A stretch of DNA of 32,362 nt from JAKAXG01 sp035702985 (GCA_035702985.1 DASSZD010000175.1:1-32362); one strand, 5' to 3'. Counted from the first letter of the stretch, positions 1 through 8,141 are shown. Numbers and translations are program-made. Notes: generated by a model from the letters alone, not told the origin.

Positions 1-1205
1 TCGCCGATCTTGGTCCAGGGACCGGCCACGCTGGCCGGCTGGCGGCCGTGGCCGGACGCCACGAAGATGCCCTGCAGCACGCTCTCGGAGCCGGCGGCCA
101 GCGCCGCCGGGGACTGCACGATGGCGTACAGCTTGGAGCCGTCCGCCGAGTAGGCGAAGGTCGTCCGGCCGATGTCGGCGGCGTCGATGTTGCCGGTGGG
201 GCTCACCTTGTTGAAGGTCATGCCGCCGTCGGTGGACTGGTAGAACCCGTTGTTCTGCGTGTTGCCCGGGCCGTGCCAGCCGATGGCGGCGATGACGTCC
301 CGGCCGCCGGTGCCGGGCACCACCGCCACGTCGGTGACCTGCTGGTCGTAGGGCGGGTTGTCGGTCGTGCCGGCCGGATCGAGCACCTCGCTCCACGATC
401 CGGTGGCGTGCGACCAGCGGAACAGCCCGTTGTCGGTGGCAGCGTAGGCGTCGCCGGCGGAGTCGAAGGCGATGCGGAACACGGTGTGCGACGTCAGCGG
501 GTTGGTGCCCGAGTCGCTGTCGGTGACCGGCTGCCAGGTGTTCCCGTCGTTCCTGGAGACATACACGCCGGTGCCGGCGTAGGCGTCCTGGGAGGTGTTG
601 GCCTCACCGGTGCCGACCCAGACCGACCCGTCGGAGGGGTTGATGGCCACCGCCCCGATGGAGAGGGACGGCATGTGGTCGAACACCGGGGTCCAGTGGC
701 CGCCCTGGTCCTTGGACCGCCACACGCCGCCGTCGGCGGTGCCGGCGAACCAGGTGCCGTCGGGGGCGGCGGCCAGGGCGGTGGTGCGCCCCCCGACCAG
801 GCCGAACCCGGCGCCTACGTTGGACCAGAACGGGTCGGTGTAGTTGGACGGCTGGGCGTTGTAGGGCTGGGTGGTGACCTCCGACCAGGCCCCGCCGGCG
901 GCCGGCAGGCTGTCGCCGTCCTTCACGGCCTGGGCCAGGGCCCCCGCCGCCACGGTCCCGGTGGGGGCGGTGCGCTCGGCGCTGTACTGGGCCATCTGGT
1001 CGGCCAGGTCCCCGTCGGCGGGGGTGTGGGTGCTGGTGGGCTGCCCGCCGCTGTGCTTGAGGTAGGCGTTGCGGGCATCCTGGCGGGCCGCCGCGCCGTG
1101 GTGGCCGTGGTTACCGCCCGGTGCGGCGCTCGCCACCCCGCCGGCCGTCATGGCCGCGCCGAGGGCGGCAGCGCCGGCCACGCCCATCCGCAGTCTCTTG
1201 GACAA
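1..1205 (-). CDS. Secreted BNR/sortilin-like beta-propeller protein (3' end outside window)
   Basis: About 401 codons are open on the minus strand from a TTG at 1205 to the window edge, so the C-terminus is missing. The TTG is preceded by GGGGAGG four bases upstream. The N-terminus reads LSKRLRMGVAGAAALGAAM, a basic n-region and a hydrophobic core typical of an export signal, ending near ASAAPG. The body carries propeller-type repeats: VWRSKDQGGHWTPV, then VGTGEAN, then YVSRNDGNTWQPV, then FYQSTDGGMTFNKV. The SxDGGxTW pattern is the BNR/Asp-box signature seen in sialidase-like, YCF48 and VPS10 propellers. I infer an extracellular protein; no catalytic residues of a sialidase can be claimed. 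An ATG seven codons in (1187) is an alternative start but lies too far from the Shine-Dalgarno. Confidence 0.8.
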   Translation of the reverse strand, partial: MSKRLRMGVAGAAALGAAMTAGGVASAAPGGNHGHHGAAARQDARNAYLKHSGGQPTSTHTPADGDLADQMAQYSAERTAPTGTVAAGALAQAVKDGDSLPAAGGAWSEVTTQPYNAQPSNYTDPFWSNVGAGFGLVGGRTTALAAAPDGTWFAGTADGGVWRSKDQGGHWTPVFDHMPSLSIGAVAINPSDGSVWVGTGEANTSQDAYAGTGVYVSRNDGNTWQPVTDSDSGTNPLTSHTVFRIAFDSAGDAYAATDNGLFRWSHATGSWSEVLDPAGTTDNPPYDQQVTDVAVVPGTGGRDVIAAIGWHGPGNTQNNGFYQSTDGGMTFNKVSPTGNIDAADIGRTTFAYSADGSKLYAIVQSPAALAAGSESVLQGIFVASGHGRQPASVAGPWTKIG

Positions 1206-1289
1206 AGGTCCTCCCCTTCTTCTTTGCTGTGGGCGGCCTCCGTCGATGTCGATCCGCCGCGGATCGGAAGAGGTCGCTGTTTGCCGCAG

Positions 1290-1321
1290 AACCGTAACAA
1301 AGGTTTCGGTTAGCGCGTCAA
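1290..1321 (-). promoter_or_regulatory. Putative promoter with overlapping dyad upstream of the propeller gene
   Basis: On the minus strand TTGACG (1321-1316) is followed after 19 bases by TACGGT (1296-1291), a TTGACN/TANNNT pair with a long spacer. An imperfect inverted repeat, AACCGTAAC-aaag-GTTTCGGTT (1290-1311, one mismatch per arm), lies over the -10 and spacer. This would leave a leader of about 80 bases before the TTG start. The dyad has the size of a repressor operator; the regulator is unknown. Confidence 0.45.
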
Positions 1322-1350
1322 GGGGAAATTCAGGTTTTTATCAGCAGGTA

Positions 1351-1980
1351 TCAGCCGGCCCCGAACGGCCGCACGTGGAGGACCACGTCCTGGGAGTTGG
1401 CGCAGCCGTGGTCGCTGTGGGGGATGTACAGGGCGGCGGTCTGGCCGGGCGGGTACACCCGCAGGCCGGCCACCGGGGTCTCCTGGCAGGACGCCCCGTA
1501 GTTGGCGGCCACGACGATCTGCAGGGCGGCCGAGGCGGACTGGCCCGGTGCCACCGTGAGCTTGGCCACCGTACCGGGGGTGCGGGTGGCGGCCGCCCCG
1601 ACCTGGGCGCCGCTGGGCCCGGTCACGAACGACACCCCCGGGTAGCCGTAGAGGGTGCAGGCGGCACTGCCCTTGTTGGTCAGCTGCAGGTTGTAATAGA
1701 CGCTGCCGGCCGCCCCGTTGGGGCTGGACAGGGCCCCGGTCAGATCCGCGGTGGCGCACGGCTGGGGGCCCGACGCCACCGTGGTGGTGGAGGCGGGGGC
1801 GGTCGTGGACGTGGGGGCGGTGGTGGACGTCGGCGCGGTGGTGGACGTCGAGGTGGGAGCGCCGGTGGTCACCGGGGCGGTTGACGGCGTGGTGGTCGCC
1901 GAGATCTTGTGGGTGGAGCTACCGCAGCCCGCCAAGGCGGTGAGGGCTACAGCCGACAGGGCCAGTACTTTTTTCCTCAT
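1351..1980 (-). CDS. DUF4232-like lipoprotein
   Basis: The protein begins MRKKVLALSAVALTALAGCG, a lipoprotein signal peptide with an LAGC lipobox, so it is predicted to be anchored on the outer face of the membrane. A Ser/Thr/Ala/Pro-rich linker with TSTTAP-type repeats spans roughly residues 25-70. The remaining ~135 residues start with CATADL and contain the NKGSAACTLYGYPGVSF stretch typical of DUF4232 domains (function unknown, common in actinobacteria); the cysteines in CATADL, ACTLYG, SCQET and GCANS could form disulfides. A GTG at 1992 is a possible alternative start, but the signal peptide fits the ATG at 1980. It lies 24 bases after the GNAT stop and is probably co-transcribed. Confidence 0.8.
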   Translation of the reverse strand: MRKKVLALSAVALTALAGCGSSTHKISATTTPSTAPVTTGAPTSTSTTAPTSTTAPTSTTAPASTTTVASGPQPCATADLTGALSSPNGAAGSVYYNLQLTNKGSAACTLYGYPGVSFVTGPSGAQVGAAATRTPGTVAKLTVAPGQSASAALQIVVAANYGASCQETPVAGLRVYPPGQTAALYIPHSDHGCANSQDVVLHVRPFGAG

Positions 1981-1982
1981 CA

Positions 1983-2009
1983 GGTGACCCACCCTAGACA
2001 GGGGTCACC
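1983..2009 (-). promoter_or_regulatory. Hairpin joining the GNAT stop to the lipoprotein start
   Basis: Perfect 8-bp arms GGTGACCC (1983-1990) and GGGTCACC (2002-2009) enclose an 11-base loop. On the minus-strand transcript the 5' arm contains the GNAT TGA stop and the 3' arm ends two bases before the lipoprotein ATG. It would cover the lipoprotein ribosome-binding region and be opened by a ribosome finishing GNAT, which suggests translational coupling. Confidence 0.45.
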
Positions 2010-2508
2010 CCCCGGGCGCGCGCAGGTCGGTCTCGTAGTGCAGGAACTCCGGGTCGCGTCCCGACGGCCGGAAGCCGGCGGCCAGCATGACCTTCTGGGA
2101 CGCCACGTTGTCCGGGGTGGTCCGCCCGCACACCCGCTCGACCTCGGGGAACGAGGCGGCCAGCTCCAGCATCTGGCGCAGGGCGGCGGTGGTCACGCCC
2201 CGGCCCCGGACCGCCTCGACCACCCCGTAGCCGACCTCCACCAGCCCGTCGCGGGGCGGCCCATGGAAGCCGATGCCGCCCACCACCTCTCCCGACAGCA
2301 GGATCTGGTAGTAGCCGAACGGGTGCGACCGGGAGCCGGCGCCCAGTAGGGGGAGCTGCCGGAGGTAGGCCAGGCAGGCCCGCCGGTCACCCTCCATCGG
2401 GTAGCCGGCCGCCCACGGCGGGTCGCTGCGGGGGTCCCTACGCCCCCGGCTGACCCGTTTGGCCACCACCCTGGTCGCCAGCTGGATGGAGAGGTCCACC
2501 CGCCCCAT
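2005..2508 (-). CDS. GNAT family N-acetyltransferase
   Basis: The 167-residue protein starting at MGRVDLS contains the GNAT acetyl-CoA-binding core: EVGYGVVEAVRGRGVTTAAL matches motif A with R-G-R-G-V, and TTPDNVASQKVMLAAGF is the motif B region typical of RimJ/RimL-like enzymes. The preceding GGIGFHG strand also fits. It should transfer an acetyl group to an amine; the substrate cannot be told. The frame stays open further upstream, but that extension overlaps the divergent ABC transporter gene, so the ATG at 2508 was chosen; no clear Shine-Dalgarno precedes it. The gene is divergent from the ABC exporter with about 58 bases between starts and lies just upstream of the lipoprotein gene. Confidence 0.75.
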   Translation of the reverse strand: MGRVDLSIQLATRVVAKRVSRGRRDPRSDPPWAAGYPMEGDRRACLAYLRQLPLLGAGSRSHPFGYYQILLSGEVVGGIGFHGPPRDGLVEVGYGVVEAVRGRGVTTAALRQMLELAASFPEVERVCGRTTPDNVASQKVMLAAGFRPSGRDPEFLHYETDLRAPGG

Positions 2509-2552
2509 GATGGCCGAAGCGGGAGGGGAACAAAACAACAGGCCCCCGTCGT

Positions 2553-2558
2553 TACCGT
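2553..2558 (+). promoter_or_regulatory. Putative -10 box for a leaderless exporter transcript
   Basis: TACCGT (TANNNT) ends eight bases before the ATG at 2567, and no Shine-Dalgarno precedes that ATG. This places the transcription start at or within two bases of the start codon. No convincing -35 was seen. Confidence 0.4.
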
Positions 2559-2566
2559 GGTTCGCG

Positions 2567-4456
2567 ATGAGCAGATACCCAGGTCGCGGCGCCCGGCGGG
2601 ATCCGGCCGAGCTGAAAGCCGCCAGAGTGACCCGCGGTACCGCGGCGCGGGTGTGGCGGTTCCTGAGGCCGTACCGCTTCCGTCTCGGGCTGTACCTGAT
2701 GGTGATCATCGCCGCCTCGGTGGTGGGCTCCATCCCGCCGCTGCTGGTCGGGGCGCTGATCGACAAGGGCATCAACGCCGGGAACCTGCACGTGGTCGAC
2801 CTCCTGGCCGCCGCCCTGGTCGGCGCCGCCCTGGCCCAGACGGCCCTGTCGCTGGTCAACCGCTGGTTCGGGTCGCTGATCGGCGAGGGCATCATCTACG
2901 ACCTGCGGGTCCAGCTGTACGACCACGTGCAGCGCATGCCGGTGGCGTTCTTCACCCGCACCCAGACCGGTTCGCTCATGTCCCGCCTGACCAGCGACGT
3001 GCTCGACGCCCAGAACGCGGTGAGCACGGCGGCGTCGGTCCTCTCCGACATCTTCACCCTGGTGGCCACCCTGGTCCCCATGTTCGTGCTGAGCCCCAGC
3101 ATCACCGGCTTCGCCCTGCTGGTGCTGCCCCCCTTCGTGGTGGTGGACCGGTTGATGGCCGGCCGGATCAGCCGGCTGTCCCGCCACCGGATGCAGCTCA
3201 ACGCCGACATGAGCACCACCATGACCGAGAAGTTCAACGTGGCCGGCGCTCTGCTGGTCAAGCTGTTCGGCCGGCCCGACCAGGAATCCCGGCAGTTCGC
3301 CGGCCGGGCCGGGGCGGTGCGCGACTCGGGGGTGCGCCTGGCCCTCTTGTCGCGCTACCTGTTCGCGGCCCTGTCGCTGGTGGGGGCGGTGGGCACCGCC
3401 GCGGTGTACTGGCTGGGCGGCCGGGAGGCGGCCACCGGGCATCTGGCCGTGGGCACGGTGGTGGCCCTGGCCGCCTACGTCACCCGGCTGTACTCCCCCC
3501 TCACCGACCTGGCCAGCACCCGGGTGGACGTGCTGGCCGCCATGGTCAGCTTCGACCGAGTGTTCGAGGTGCTCGACACCGCGCCGGCGGTGGCCGACCG
3601 GCCCGGTGCGGTGCCGCTGGAGCGGGTCCGGGGACGGGTGGTAGCCGACCACGTGTGGTTCCGCTACCCGGCCGCCGCCGAGGTGTCGCTGGCCTCGCTG
3701 GAGCAGACCGCCGACACCGCCGGCGACGCCCTGCCCTCCGAGCCGGGGGCGTGGGTGCTGCGGGACCTGTCGTTCGTGGCCGAACCGGGGACCATGACCG
3801 CCCTGGTGGGCCCGTCCGGTGCCGGCAAGACCACCCTGTCGGGGCTCCTACCCCGTCTCTACGACGTGGTGGAGGGGTCGATATCGATAGACGGTCGCGA
3901 CGTCAGGGACGTGACCCTCGCCTCGCTCAGCGCCGCGGTGGGAGTGGTGAGCCAGGACGCCCACCTCTTCCACGACAGCATCGCCGCCAACCTGCGCTAC
4001 GCCCGCCCGTCGGCCACCGACGCCGAGCTGGTGGACGCCTGCCGGGCCGCCCGCATCCATGACCTGATCGCCTCGCTGCCCGACGGCTACGACACCGTGG
4101 TCGGCGACCGGGGCCACCGCCTGTCGGGCGGGGAGAAGCAGCGGCTGGCCATCGCCCGGGTGCTGCTCAAGGACCCGGCCATCGTCATCCTGGACGAGGC
4201 CACCGCCCACCTGGACTCCGAGACGGAGCTGATGGTGCAGCAGGCACTGGCCGCCGCCCTGGCCGGGCGCACCTCCATCGTCATCGCCCACCGGTTGTCC
4301 ACCATCCAGGCCGCGGAGCAGATCCTGGTCATCGACGCCGGCCGCATCGTGGCCCGCGGCACCCACGCCTCGCTGATCGGCCAGGCCGGCCTCTACGCCG
4401 ACCTGTACCACACCCAGTACCTACGGGGTCAGGGTGAGATGACCGCGGCGTCCTGA
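2567..4456 (+). CDS. ABC half-transporter (exporter type, fused membrane and ATPase domains)
   Basis: The 629-residue protein has an N-terminal six-helix membrane domain (roughly residues 35-330, starting at RFLRPYRFRLGLYLMVIIAA) and a C-terminal ATPase. The ATPase shows Walker A GPSGAGKTTL, signature LSGGEKQRL, Walker B IVILDEATAHLD, and the switch histidine in IVIAHRLSTI. This is the type IV/MsbA-MdlB exporter layout, working as a homodimer or with a partner half-transporter. The exported compound is unknown. The frame is open upstream to 2459, but MSRYPGRGAR at 2567 avoids overlap with the divergent GNAT gene and has a well-placed -10 box. It converges with the P450 gene, 49 bases apart, where no clear terminator was seen. 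Confidence 0.9.
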   Translation: MSRYPGRGARRDPAELKAARVTRGTAARVWRFLRPYRFRLGLYLMVIIAASVVGSIPPLLVGALIDKGINAGNLHVVDLLAAALVGAALAQTALSLVNRWFGSLIGEGIIYDLRVQLYDHVQRMPVAFFTRTQTGSLMSRLTSDVLDAQNAVSTAASVLSDIFTLVATLVPMFVLSPSITGFALLVLPPFVVVDRLMAGRISRLSRHRMQLNADMSTTMTEKFNVAGALLVKLFGRPDQESRQFAGRAGAVRDSGVRLALLSRYLFAALSLVGAVGTAAVYWLGGREAATGHLAVGTVVALAAYVTRLYSPLTDLASTRVDVLAAMVSFDRVFEVLDTAPAVADRPGAVPLERVRGRVVADHVWFRYPAAAEVSLASLEQTADTAGDALPSEPGAWVLRDLSFVAEPGTMTALVGPSGAGKTTLSGLLPRLYDVVEGSISIDGRDVRDVTLASLSAAVGVVSQDAHLFHDSIAANLRYARPSATDAELVDACRAARIHDLIASLPDGYDTVVGDRGHRLSGGEKQRLAIARVLLKDPAIVILDEATAHLDSETELMVQQALAAALAGRTSIVIAHRLSTIQAAEQILVIDAGRIVARGTHASLIGQAGLYADLYHTQYLRGQGEMTAAS

Positions 4457-4505
4457 ACTCTTCCCGGCGCACCCTGCTCGAGACCGGACGGGGGGCGCGG
4501 GGCGG

Positions 4506-5675
4506 TCAATCCCACGCCAGGGGCAACGTGGGGAGCGATATCAGGCCGCCGTGGGCGAGCAACGGCTCCTCGGTGTCGAGGCGGTACTCGGGGATGAGCC
4601 CATGCCACTCCCGAAGGGCTGCCTGCATCTCCTGACGGGCCAGATGCGACCCCAGGCAGCGGTGCTCACTGGCCCCGAAGGCGATATGACGGTTCGGGGT
4701 GCGACCGATGAGGACCTGATCGGCGTCGGGGAACTGCCTGGGATCGCGCGTGGCCGCCGGAATGCTCAGCAGGACCATCTGGTCCTTCTTCATGGGGCAC
4801 CCGTGGAAATCGACATCCTGGGTCAGCTTCCGGGCCATCCCGACGATCGGGTAGGCGCGCAGGAACTCCTCGATCGCCGTGGGCACCAGTTCCGGGTCGG
4901 CAACGATGCGCCGACGGTCCGGCGGGTGGGTGGCCAGATGGTAGAAGCACCAGCCGAGCTGGTTCTTGACCGTGTCCAGGCTCCCCAGGGTCAGGGTGAC
5001 GAGGATGTCGAGGATGTCGGCGTCCGGCAGGGGAGCCCCGTCGAGCTGACACCGGCTCAGGTGCGTCACGAAGTCCACCGCAGGGTCGCCGGGATGAGAA
5101 CGGCGGTCGGCCAGCAGCTCAGCCCAGTACCGGGCTATGTCCTCCCAGCCGGACAGGTCGGACGGGACGCCGGGGCTGCCGCCGGACATGCGGTGCACGG
5201 CCGACACGAAGAAGTCGGCGTCGTCGAGCGGGAGGCCCATCATCAAGAGGAAGACCTTCACCGGGAAGCCGTCCCCGAACGCTGTAATGAAATCGGCCCG
5301 CCCCCTGGGGACCAACGGCAGGATCGTCTGGCGGGCCATCTCGGCGATCTTCTCGGCGTGACGGGCTATGGACGCCGGGGCGAACCACCGGTTCATGAGG
5401 TGGCGGTACTTCATGTGCTGGGGAGGTTCGCTGAACGAGGGCAGGAAGCGGTACGAGGGGTCCGGGTCGGTCGCCACAATTGAACGGTTGGAGAAGATCT
5501 CCGGCGTGTTGAAGGCTTCCCTGATGTCCTCGTAGCGGGTCAGCACCCAGTACCCGCCGGTCCTGTTCCAGAAGTAGCGGTGCTGCTCGCGGAGCCGATC
5601 GATCTCCTTCCAGTGCTCGGTAGCCGGAGCGACCCGGGAGTCGATGTCGACGTCGATGGAAGCGTATTCGGCCAT
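4506..5675 (-). CDS. Cytochrome P450
   Basis: A 389-residue soluble bacterial P450. The heme-binding loop is FGASEHRCLGSHLARQE, with the ligand at about Cys340. The K-helix ExxR is in EEFLRAYPIVG. The I-helix stretch LTLGSLDTVKNQLGW keeps the D-T pair, but the canonical second glycine of AGxDT is Ser. The chosen ATG has GGAGG eight bases upstream; a GTG six bases earlier is too close to it. P450s of this class need a ferredoxin and reductase, and none is encoded in the window. The gene follows the SDR on the same strand after a 135-base gap holding a copy of the island's shared AT-rich motif. I infer hydroxylation of the compound handled by the neighbouring importer and monooxygenase; the substrate is unknown. 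Confidence 0.93.
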   Translation of the reverse strand: MAEYASIDVDIDSRVAPATEHWKEIDRLREQHRYFWNRTGGYWVLTRYEDIREAFNTPEIFSNRSIVATDPDPSYRFLPSFSEPPQHMKYRHLMNRWFAPASIARHAEKIAEMARQTILPLVPRGRADFITAFGDGFPVKVFLLMMGLPLDDADFFVSAVHRMSGGSPGVPSDLSGWEDIARYWAELLADRRSHPGDPAVDFVTHLSRCQLDGAPLPDADILDILVTLTLGSLDTVKNQLGWCFYHLATHPPDRRRIVADPELVPTAIEEFLRAYPIVGMARKLTQDVDFHGCPMKKDQMVLLSIPAATRDPRQFPDADQVLIGRTPNRHIAFGASEHRCLGSHLARQEMQAALREWHGLIPEYRLDTEEPLLAHGGLISLPTLPLAWD

Positions 5676-5762
5676 GGCCACGTCCTCCCCTTCACAGCCG
5701 GTCAGGGCCCCGCAGTCACTGGGACATCTGGATTCTACGGGCTGGGCATCTCCGAATTCAAC

Positions 5763-5780
5763 AATTCATTATGATAGATT
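5763..5780 (-). promoter_or_regulatory. Shared AT-rich motif, copy 1 (upstream of P450)
   Basis: AATTCATTATGATAGATT on the plus strand matches copy 3 (15923-15940) at 15 of 18 positions. On the minus strand it gives CATAATGAATTG, with a CATAAT -10-like hexamer; GTGCCA lies 17 bases further upstream (four of six matches to TTGACA). It sits about 90 bases before the P450 start. It may be an operator, a promoter element, or both. Confidence 0.45.
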
Positions 5781-5810
5781 CCGATTCGTCTGGCACCGGC
5801 CCGACCGGCG

Positions 5811-6578
5811 TCAGGGCGTTCCGCTCACGATCAGCGTGTGCCCGGTCACCCACGAGGCCGCTTCCGAAGCGAGATAGACCGCCGCTGCCGCGTAGTCCTC
5901 GTCCCGGCCGAGGCGCCCGAGGGGTTGCTTGGCGGCCAGCTTCTGGAATTTGGCGTCGTCGAAGCCGGACGACCGGTAGTAGTCGGCGGTCGCCGTATGG
6001 CCGGGCGCGATTCCGTTGACCCGGATGCGCCGGGGAGCGCACTCCAGGGCCAGAGTCTGGGTCAGGTGGTTCACCGCCGCCTTGGCGGCGCTGTACACCC
6101 CGTGGCCGGGGGCCCCCTTCGTGAAGCCGGCGACGGAGGAGACGTTGATCATCGCCCCGCCGTCTTCGAGGACGCCCTGGGCGGCCACGCTCGCCAACCA
6201 CACCGAAGTGAAGTTGAGATCGATGATTGCATGCCAGGACTTCTCCGTGATCGTAGGCAGCGTCCCCATGGGCTCGCCCTGGAGCCCACCCGCGTTGTTG
6301 ACCCAGATCGACACGGATCCGAACTCGTCCCGGGCCCGGCGGGCAAGGGCCTCCAGTTGGTCCGAGGCCGTGACGTCAGTGGGGACGGCCAGGGCGGAAC
6401 GTCCCATCCGGGCGATCTCCCCGCTGACAGCCTCGAGGGGCCCGGACCGGCGTCCAGCAACGACGACGTTGGCCCCGGCGCCGGCCAGCCCCAGCGCTAT
6501 GGCTCGACCGATTCCCGTCCCGGCCCCGGTCACGACTGCCACCCGATCGTCCAATCGGAACAGATCCAAGACGTTCAT
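5811..6578 (-). CDS. Short-chain dehydrogenase/reductase (SDR)
   Basis: A 255-residue classical SDR. The Rossmann motif is TGAGTGIG near residue 18, followed by NNAGG near residue 90. The catalytic set is Ser in INVSSVAGF with Tyr and Lys in YSAAKAAV, then the APGHTATADYY loop and the C-terminal LIVSGTP. It should interconvert an alcohol and a ketone with NAD(P). The start MNVLDLF has GGTGAGG two bases upstream; the frame is open to 6743 without SDR-like sequence. It is followed by the P450 gene on the same strand, and a perfect CATTATAATG palindrome lies about 190 bases upstream. In the island it could oxidise the P450's hydroxylated product to the ketone used by the Baeyer-Villiger-type enzyme (inference). 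Confidence 0.92.
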   Translation of the reverse strand: MNVLDLFRLDDRVAVVTGAGTGIGRAIALGLAGAGANVVVAGRRSGPLEAVSGEIARMGRSALAVPTDVTASDQLEALARRARDEFGSVSIWVNNAGGLQGEPMGTLPTITEKSWHAIIDLNFTSVWLASVAAQGVLEDGGAMINVSSVAGFTKGAPGHGVYSAAKAAVNHLTQTLALECAPRRIRVNGIAPGHTATADYYRSSGFDDAKFQKLAAKQPLGRLGRDEDYAAAAVYLASEAASWVTGHTLIVSGTP

Positions 6579-6748
6579 GGCCTCACCCTGCAGCCAGTCC
6601 CGCCGCTGTTCACGGCGGGGTGGGACCGTTCTCTGTACACCTGGCACCCCCTCCGGTTCGGGATCGTGGTCGAGCGACCCAGCAGTTGCGACGTCCAGCC
6701 CGACCGGGTTGTGATTGTGAACCGCAGGCATTACCTGTGTCAAGTTCC

Positions 6749-6777
6749 TCGACGAGCCGGTGACAAACCATTATAAT
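6749..6777 (+). promoter_or_regulatory. Putative sigma-70 promoter for the luciferase-like gene
   Basis: TCGACG (6749-6754; four of six matches to TTGACA), a 17-base spacer and a consensus TATAAT (6772-6777). Transcription would start near 6784 and leave a leader of about 140 bases. The -10 lies inside the CATTATAATG palindrome, so a protein bound there could block both directions. Confidence 0.5.
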
Positions 6778-6778
6778 G
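6769..6778 (-). promoter_or_regulatory. Shared AT-rich motif, copy 2 (CATTATAATG palindrome)
   Basis: A perfect 10-bp palindrome in otherwise very GC-rich DNA. Read on the minus strand with its flank it gives ATTATAATGGTTTG, matching copies 1 and 3 in the ATAATGRNTTG core. It is upstream of the SDR on one side and of the luciferase-like and GntR genes on the other. Confidence 0.5.
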
Positions 6779-6923
6779 TTTCTATTGACGCGACTCCGCT
6801 CCCGTTCTGGAGTGGTGCTCGACACGATTTAGCGGGGGGCTTTCATGATGAGGATCACCACCGGATGACGGACCGCTCGAGCCCCCGGCCGATCCCCGGC
6901 GACCGCACGAGGGACCAGCCGGG

Positions 6924-7799
6924 ATGAAGTTCGGTCTGGCCTTCGCCAGCAACATCGCCATCGACGGGCCGGGGGCACTGGCACTGTGCCGGCGGGCTCA
7001 GGCGGCCGGCTTCGAGTCGCTCTGGGGAGGCGAGCACGTCGTGGTGCCGAGCGCCATCAGCTCCACCTATCCCTACACTGCGGACGGTCGGATGCCGGTA
7101 CCGGCCGAGGTGCCGATTCCAGACCCACTCGTCTGGTTGGCGTTCGCCGCCGCCGCCGCACCGGGGATGCGCCTCGGTACGTGCATCCTCATCCTCCCCC
7201 AGAGAAATCCGGTGATCCTGGCCAAGGCGCTGGCGACCATCGACCAGCTCTCGGCCGGAGGCCTCGAGCTGGGCATCGGAGTGGGGTGGATGAGGGAGGA
7301 GTTCGAGGCACTGGGCGTCGGCTGGGAGCGGCGGGGAGCCCGCACCGACGAGTACGTATCGGCCATGAGAGCGCTGTGGTCGGCACCGGAGGCGGAGTTC
7401 CACGGCGAATTCGTCGACTTCCCCCCGGTCGTCTGCAGTCCCCGGCCGGTGCAGCCGACTATCCCGATCGTCGTGGGAGGCGACACCGACGCCGCCATCC
7501 GCCGTGCCGCCCGTCTGGCGGACGGCTTCTTGCCCGGCGAATCCGATCCGGCCCGGCTGGGGACGCTGATCCGGCGGCTGCGGGAGGCCTCCGAGCAGGT
7601 CGGCCGGGATCCGGCCGGCATCGAGATCAACGCCATGTTCGGGTCCAACATGGGCAATCCGCACGAGAGGGTCGAGGAGCTCGCCGCGCTCGGCGTCGGG
7701 CGGGTCATGGTGTCGGCCTTCGGGTTCAGCGGTCCGGACGGGCTGGACCGGCTCGACCACTTCGGCCAGACGGTCATCGCCCCCCTCAACCGGGTTTAG
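6924..7799 (+). CDS. LLM-class (luciferase-like) F420-type oxidoreductase
   Basis: A 291-residue protein that starts MKFGLAFASN and shows the family's features: GFESLWGGEHVVVP near residue 35, RLGTCILILPQRNPVILAKALATID around residue 80, the GGLELGIGVGWMREEFEALG segment, then IPIVVGGDTDAAIRRAARLADGF. These match the bacterial luciferase-like superfamily, and the GIGVGW(M)xEE pattern is typical of actinobacterial members annotated as F420-dependent. Reaction and substrate are unknown; hydride transfer or flavin-linked oxygenation are both possible. The start is preceded only by a weak GGGA/GGG stretch. It is the first gene downstream of a consensus TATAAT promoter and is followed by the GntR gene on the same strand. 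Confidence 0.9.
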   Translation: MKFGLAFASNIAIDGPGALALCRRAQAAGFESLWGGEHVVVPSAISSTYPYTADGRMPVPAEVPIPDPLVWLAFAAAAAPGMRLGTCILILPQRNPVILAKALATIDQLSAGGLELGIGVGWMREEFEALGVGWERRGARTDEYVSAMRALWSAPEAEFHGEFVDFPPVVCSPRPVQPTIPIVVGGDTDAAIRRAARLADGFLPGESDPARLGTLIRRLREASEQVGRDPAGIEINAMFGSNMGNPHERVEELAALGVGRVMVSAFGFSGPDGLDRLDHFGQTVIAPLNRV

Positions 7800-8141
7800 A
7801 TCCGAGCGGGGCTGCGTTGCACACCCCCGGGAGGGCCCGGATGCAGGCTGCTGTCCGACGGGCCCCGTCGGGCCGAGAACCCAACTATCCGGTCGACCAG
7901 AAGGCGGCAATCGAGCCGCTAGCCTCGGCGCGGTGGGTTCGGGTGAGATGACACGGACGTGGCGTGCTCTGATGTCTGATCTGCCGCGGCGGTGGTGAAG
8001 CCCGAGGTTCCACCCGGGGGGGCAGCCAGGGCCGGAGGCAGACAGGGGAGGACGGGAGCCAGGACGGACAGCAGCCGTGCCAAAGGGTCCGGTCCCGGGG
8101 AGTCACCGTCGCTCTGGGTGAACCAGAGCCGGCCCCAGCTC
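7800..8141. other. Intergenic region between luciferase-like and GntR genes
   Basis: About 340 bases. A CCGACGG-gcc-CCGTCGG hairpin lies 55 bases after the luciferase-like stop. The GntR frame stays open back to 7992, but the residues there are Pro/Gly/Arg-rich and do not look like family sequence. No clear promoter was seen. Confidence 0.35.
7855..7871 (+). terminator. GC hairpin, possible terminator
   Basis: Perfect 7-bp arms CCGACGG/CCGTCGG with a three-base loop, 55 bases downstream of the luciferase-like stop. There is no T-tract, so termination is uncertain. Confidence 0.3.

Larger units (their letters stand above)
6579..6923. other. Divergent intergenic region, SDR / luciferase-like gene
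   Basis: A 345-base control region without a substantial gene. It holds the second copy of the shared motif, a good plus-strand promoter, and a seven-codon open frame starting ATGATGAGG (6845-6868) preceded by a GGGGGG run, which could be a leader peptide for the downstream gene. Nothing else convincing was seen. Confidence 0.5.

Noticed and set aside
48..1313. Long plus-strand open frame opposite the propeller gene
   Set aside because: Its sequence is Gly/Val/Arg/His-rich shadow sequence of high-GC DNA; the minus strand encodes a coherent signal peptide and propeller repeats.
1800..1880. GTGGACGTCGG-type tandem repeats
   Set aside because: They encode the Ser/Thr/Ala/Pro linker of the lipoprotein and are ordinary low-complexity coding sequence.
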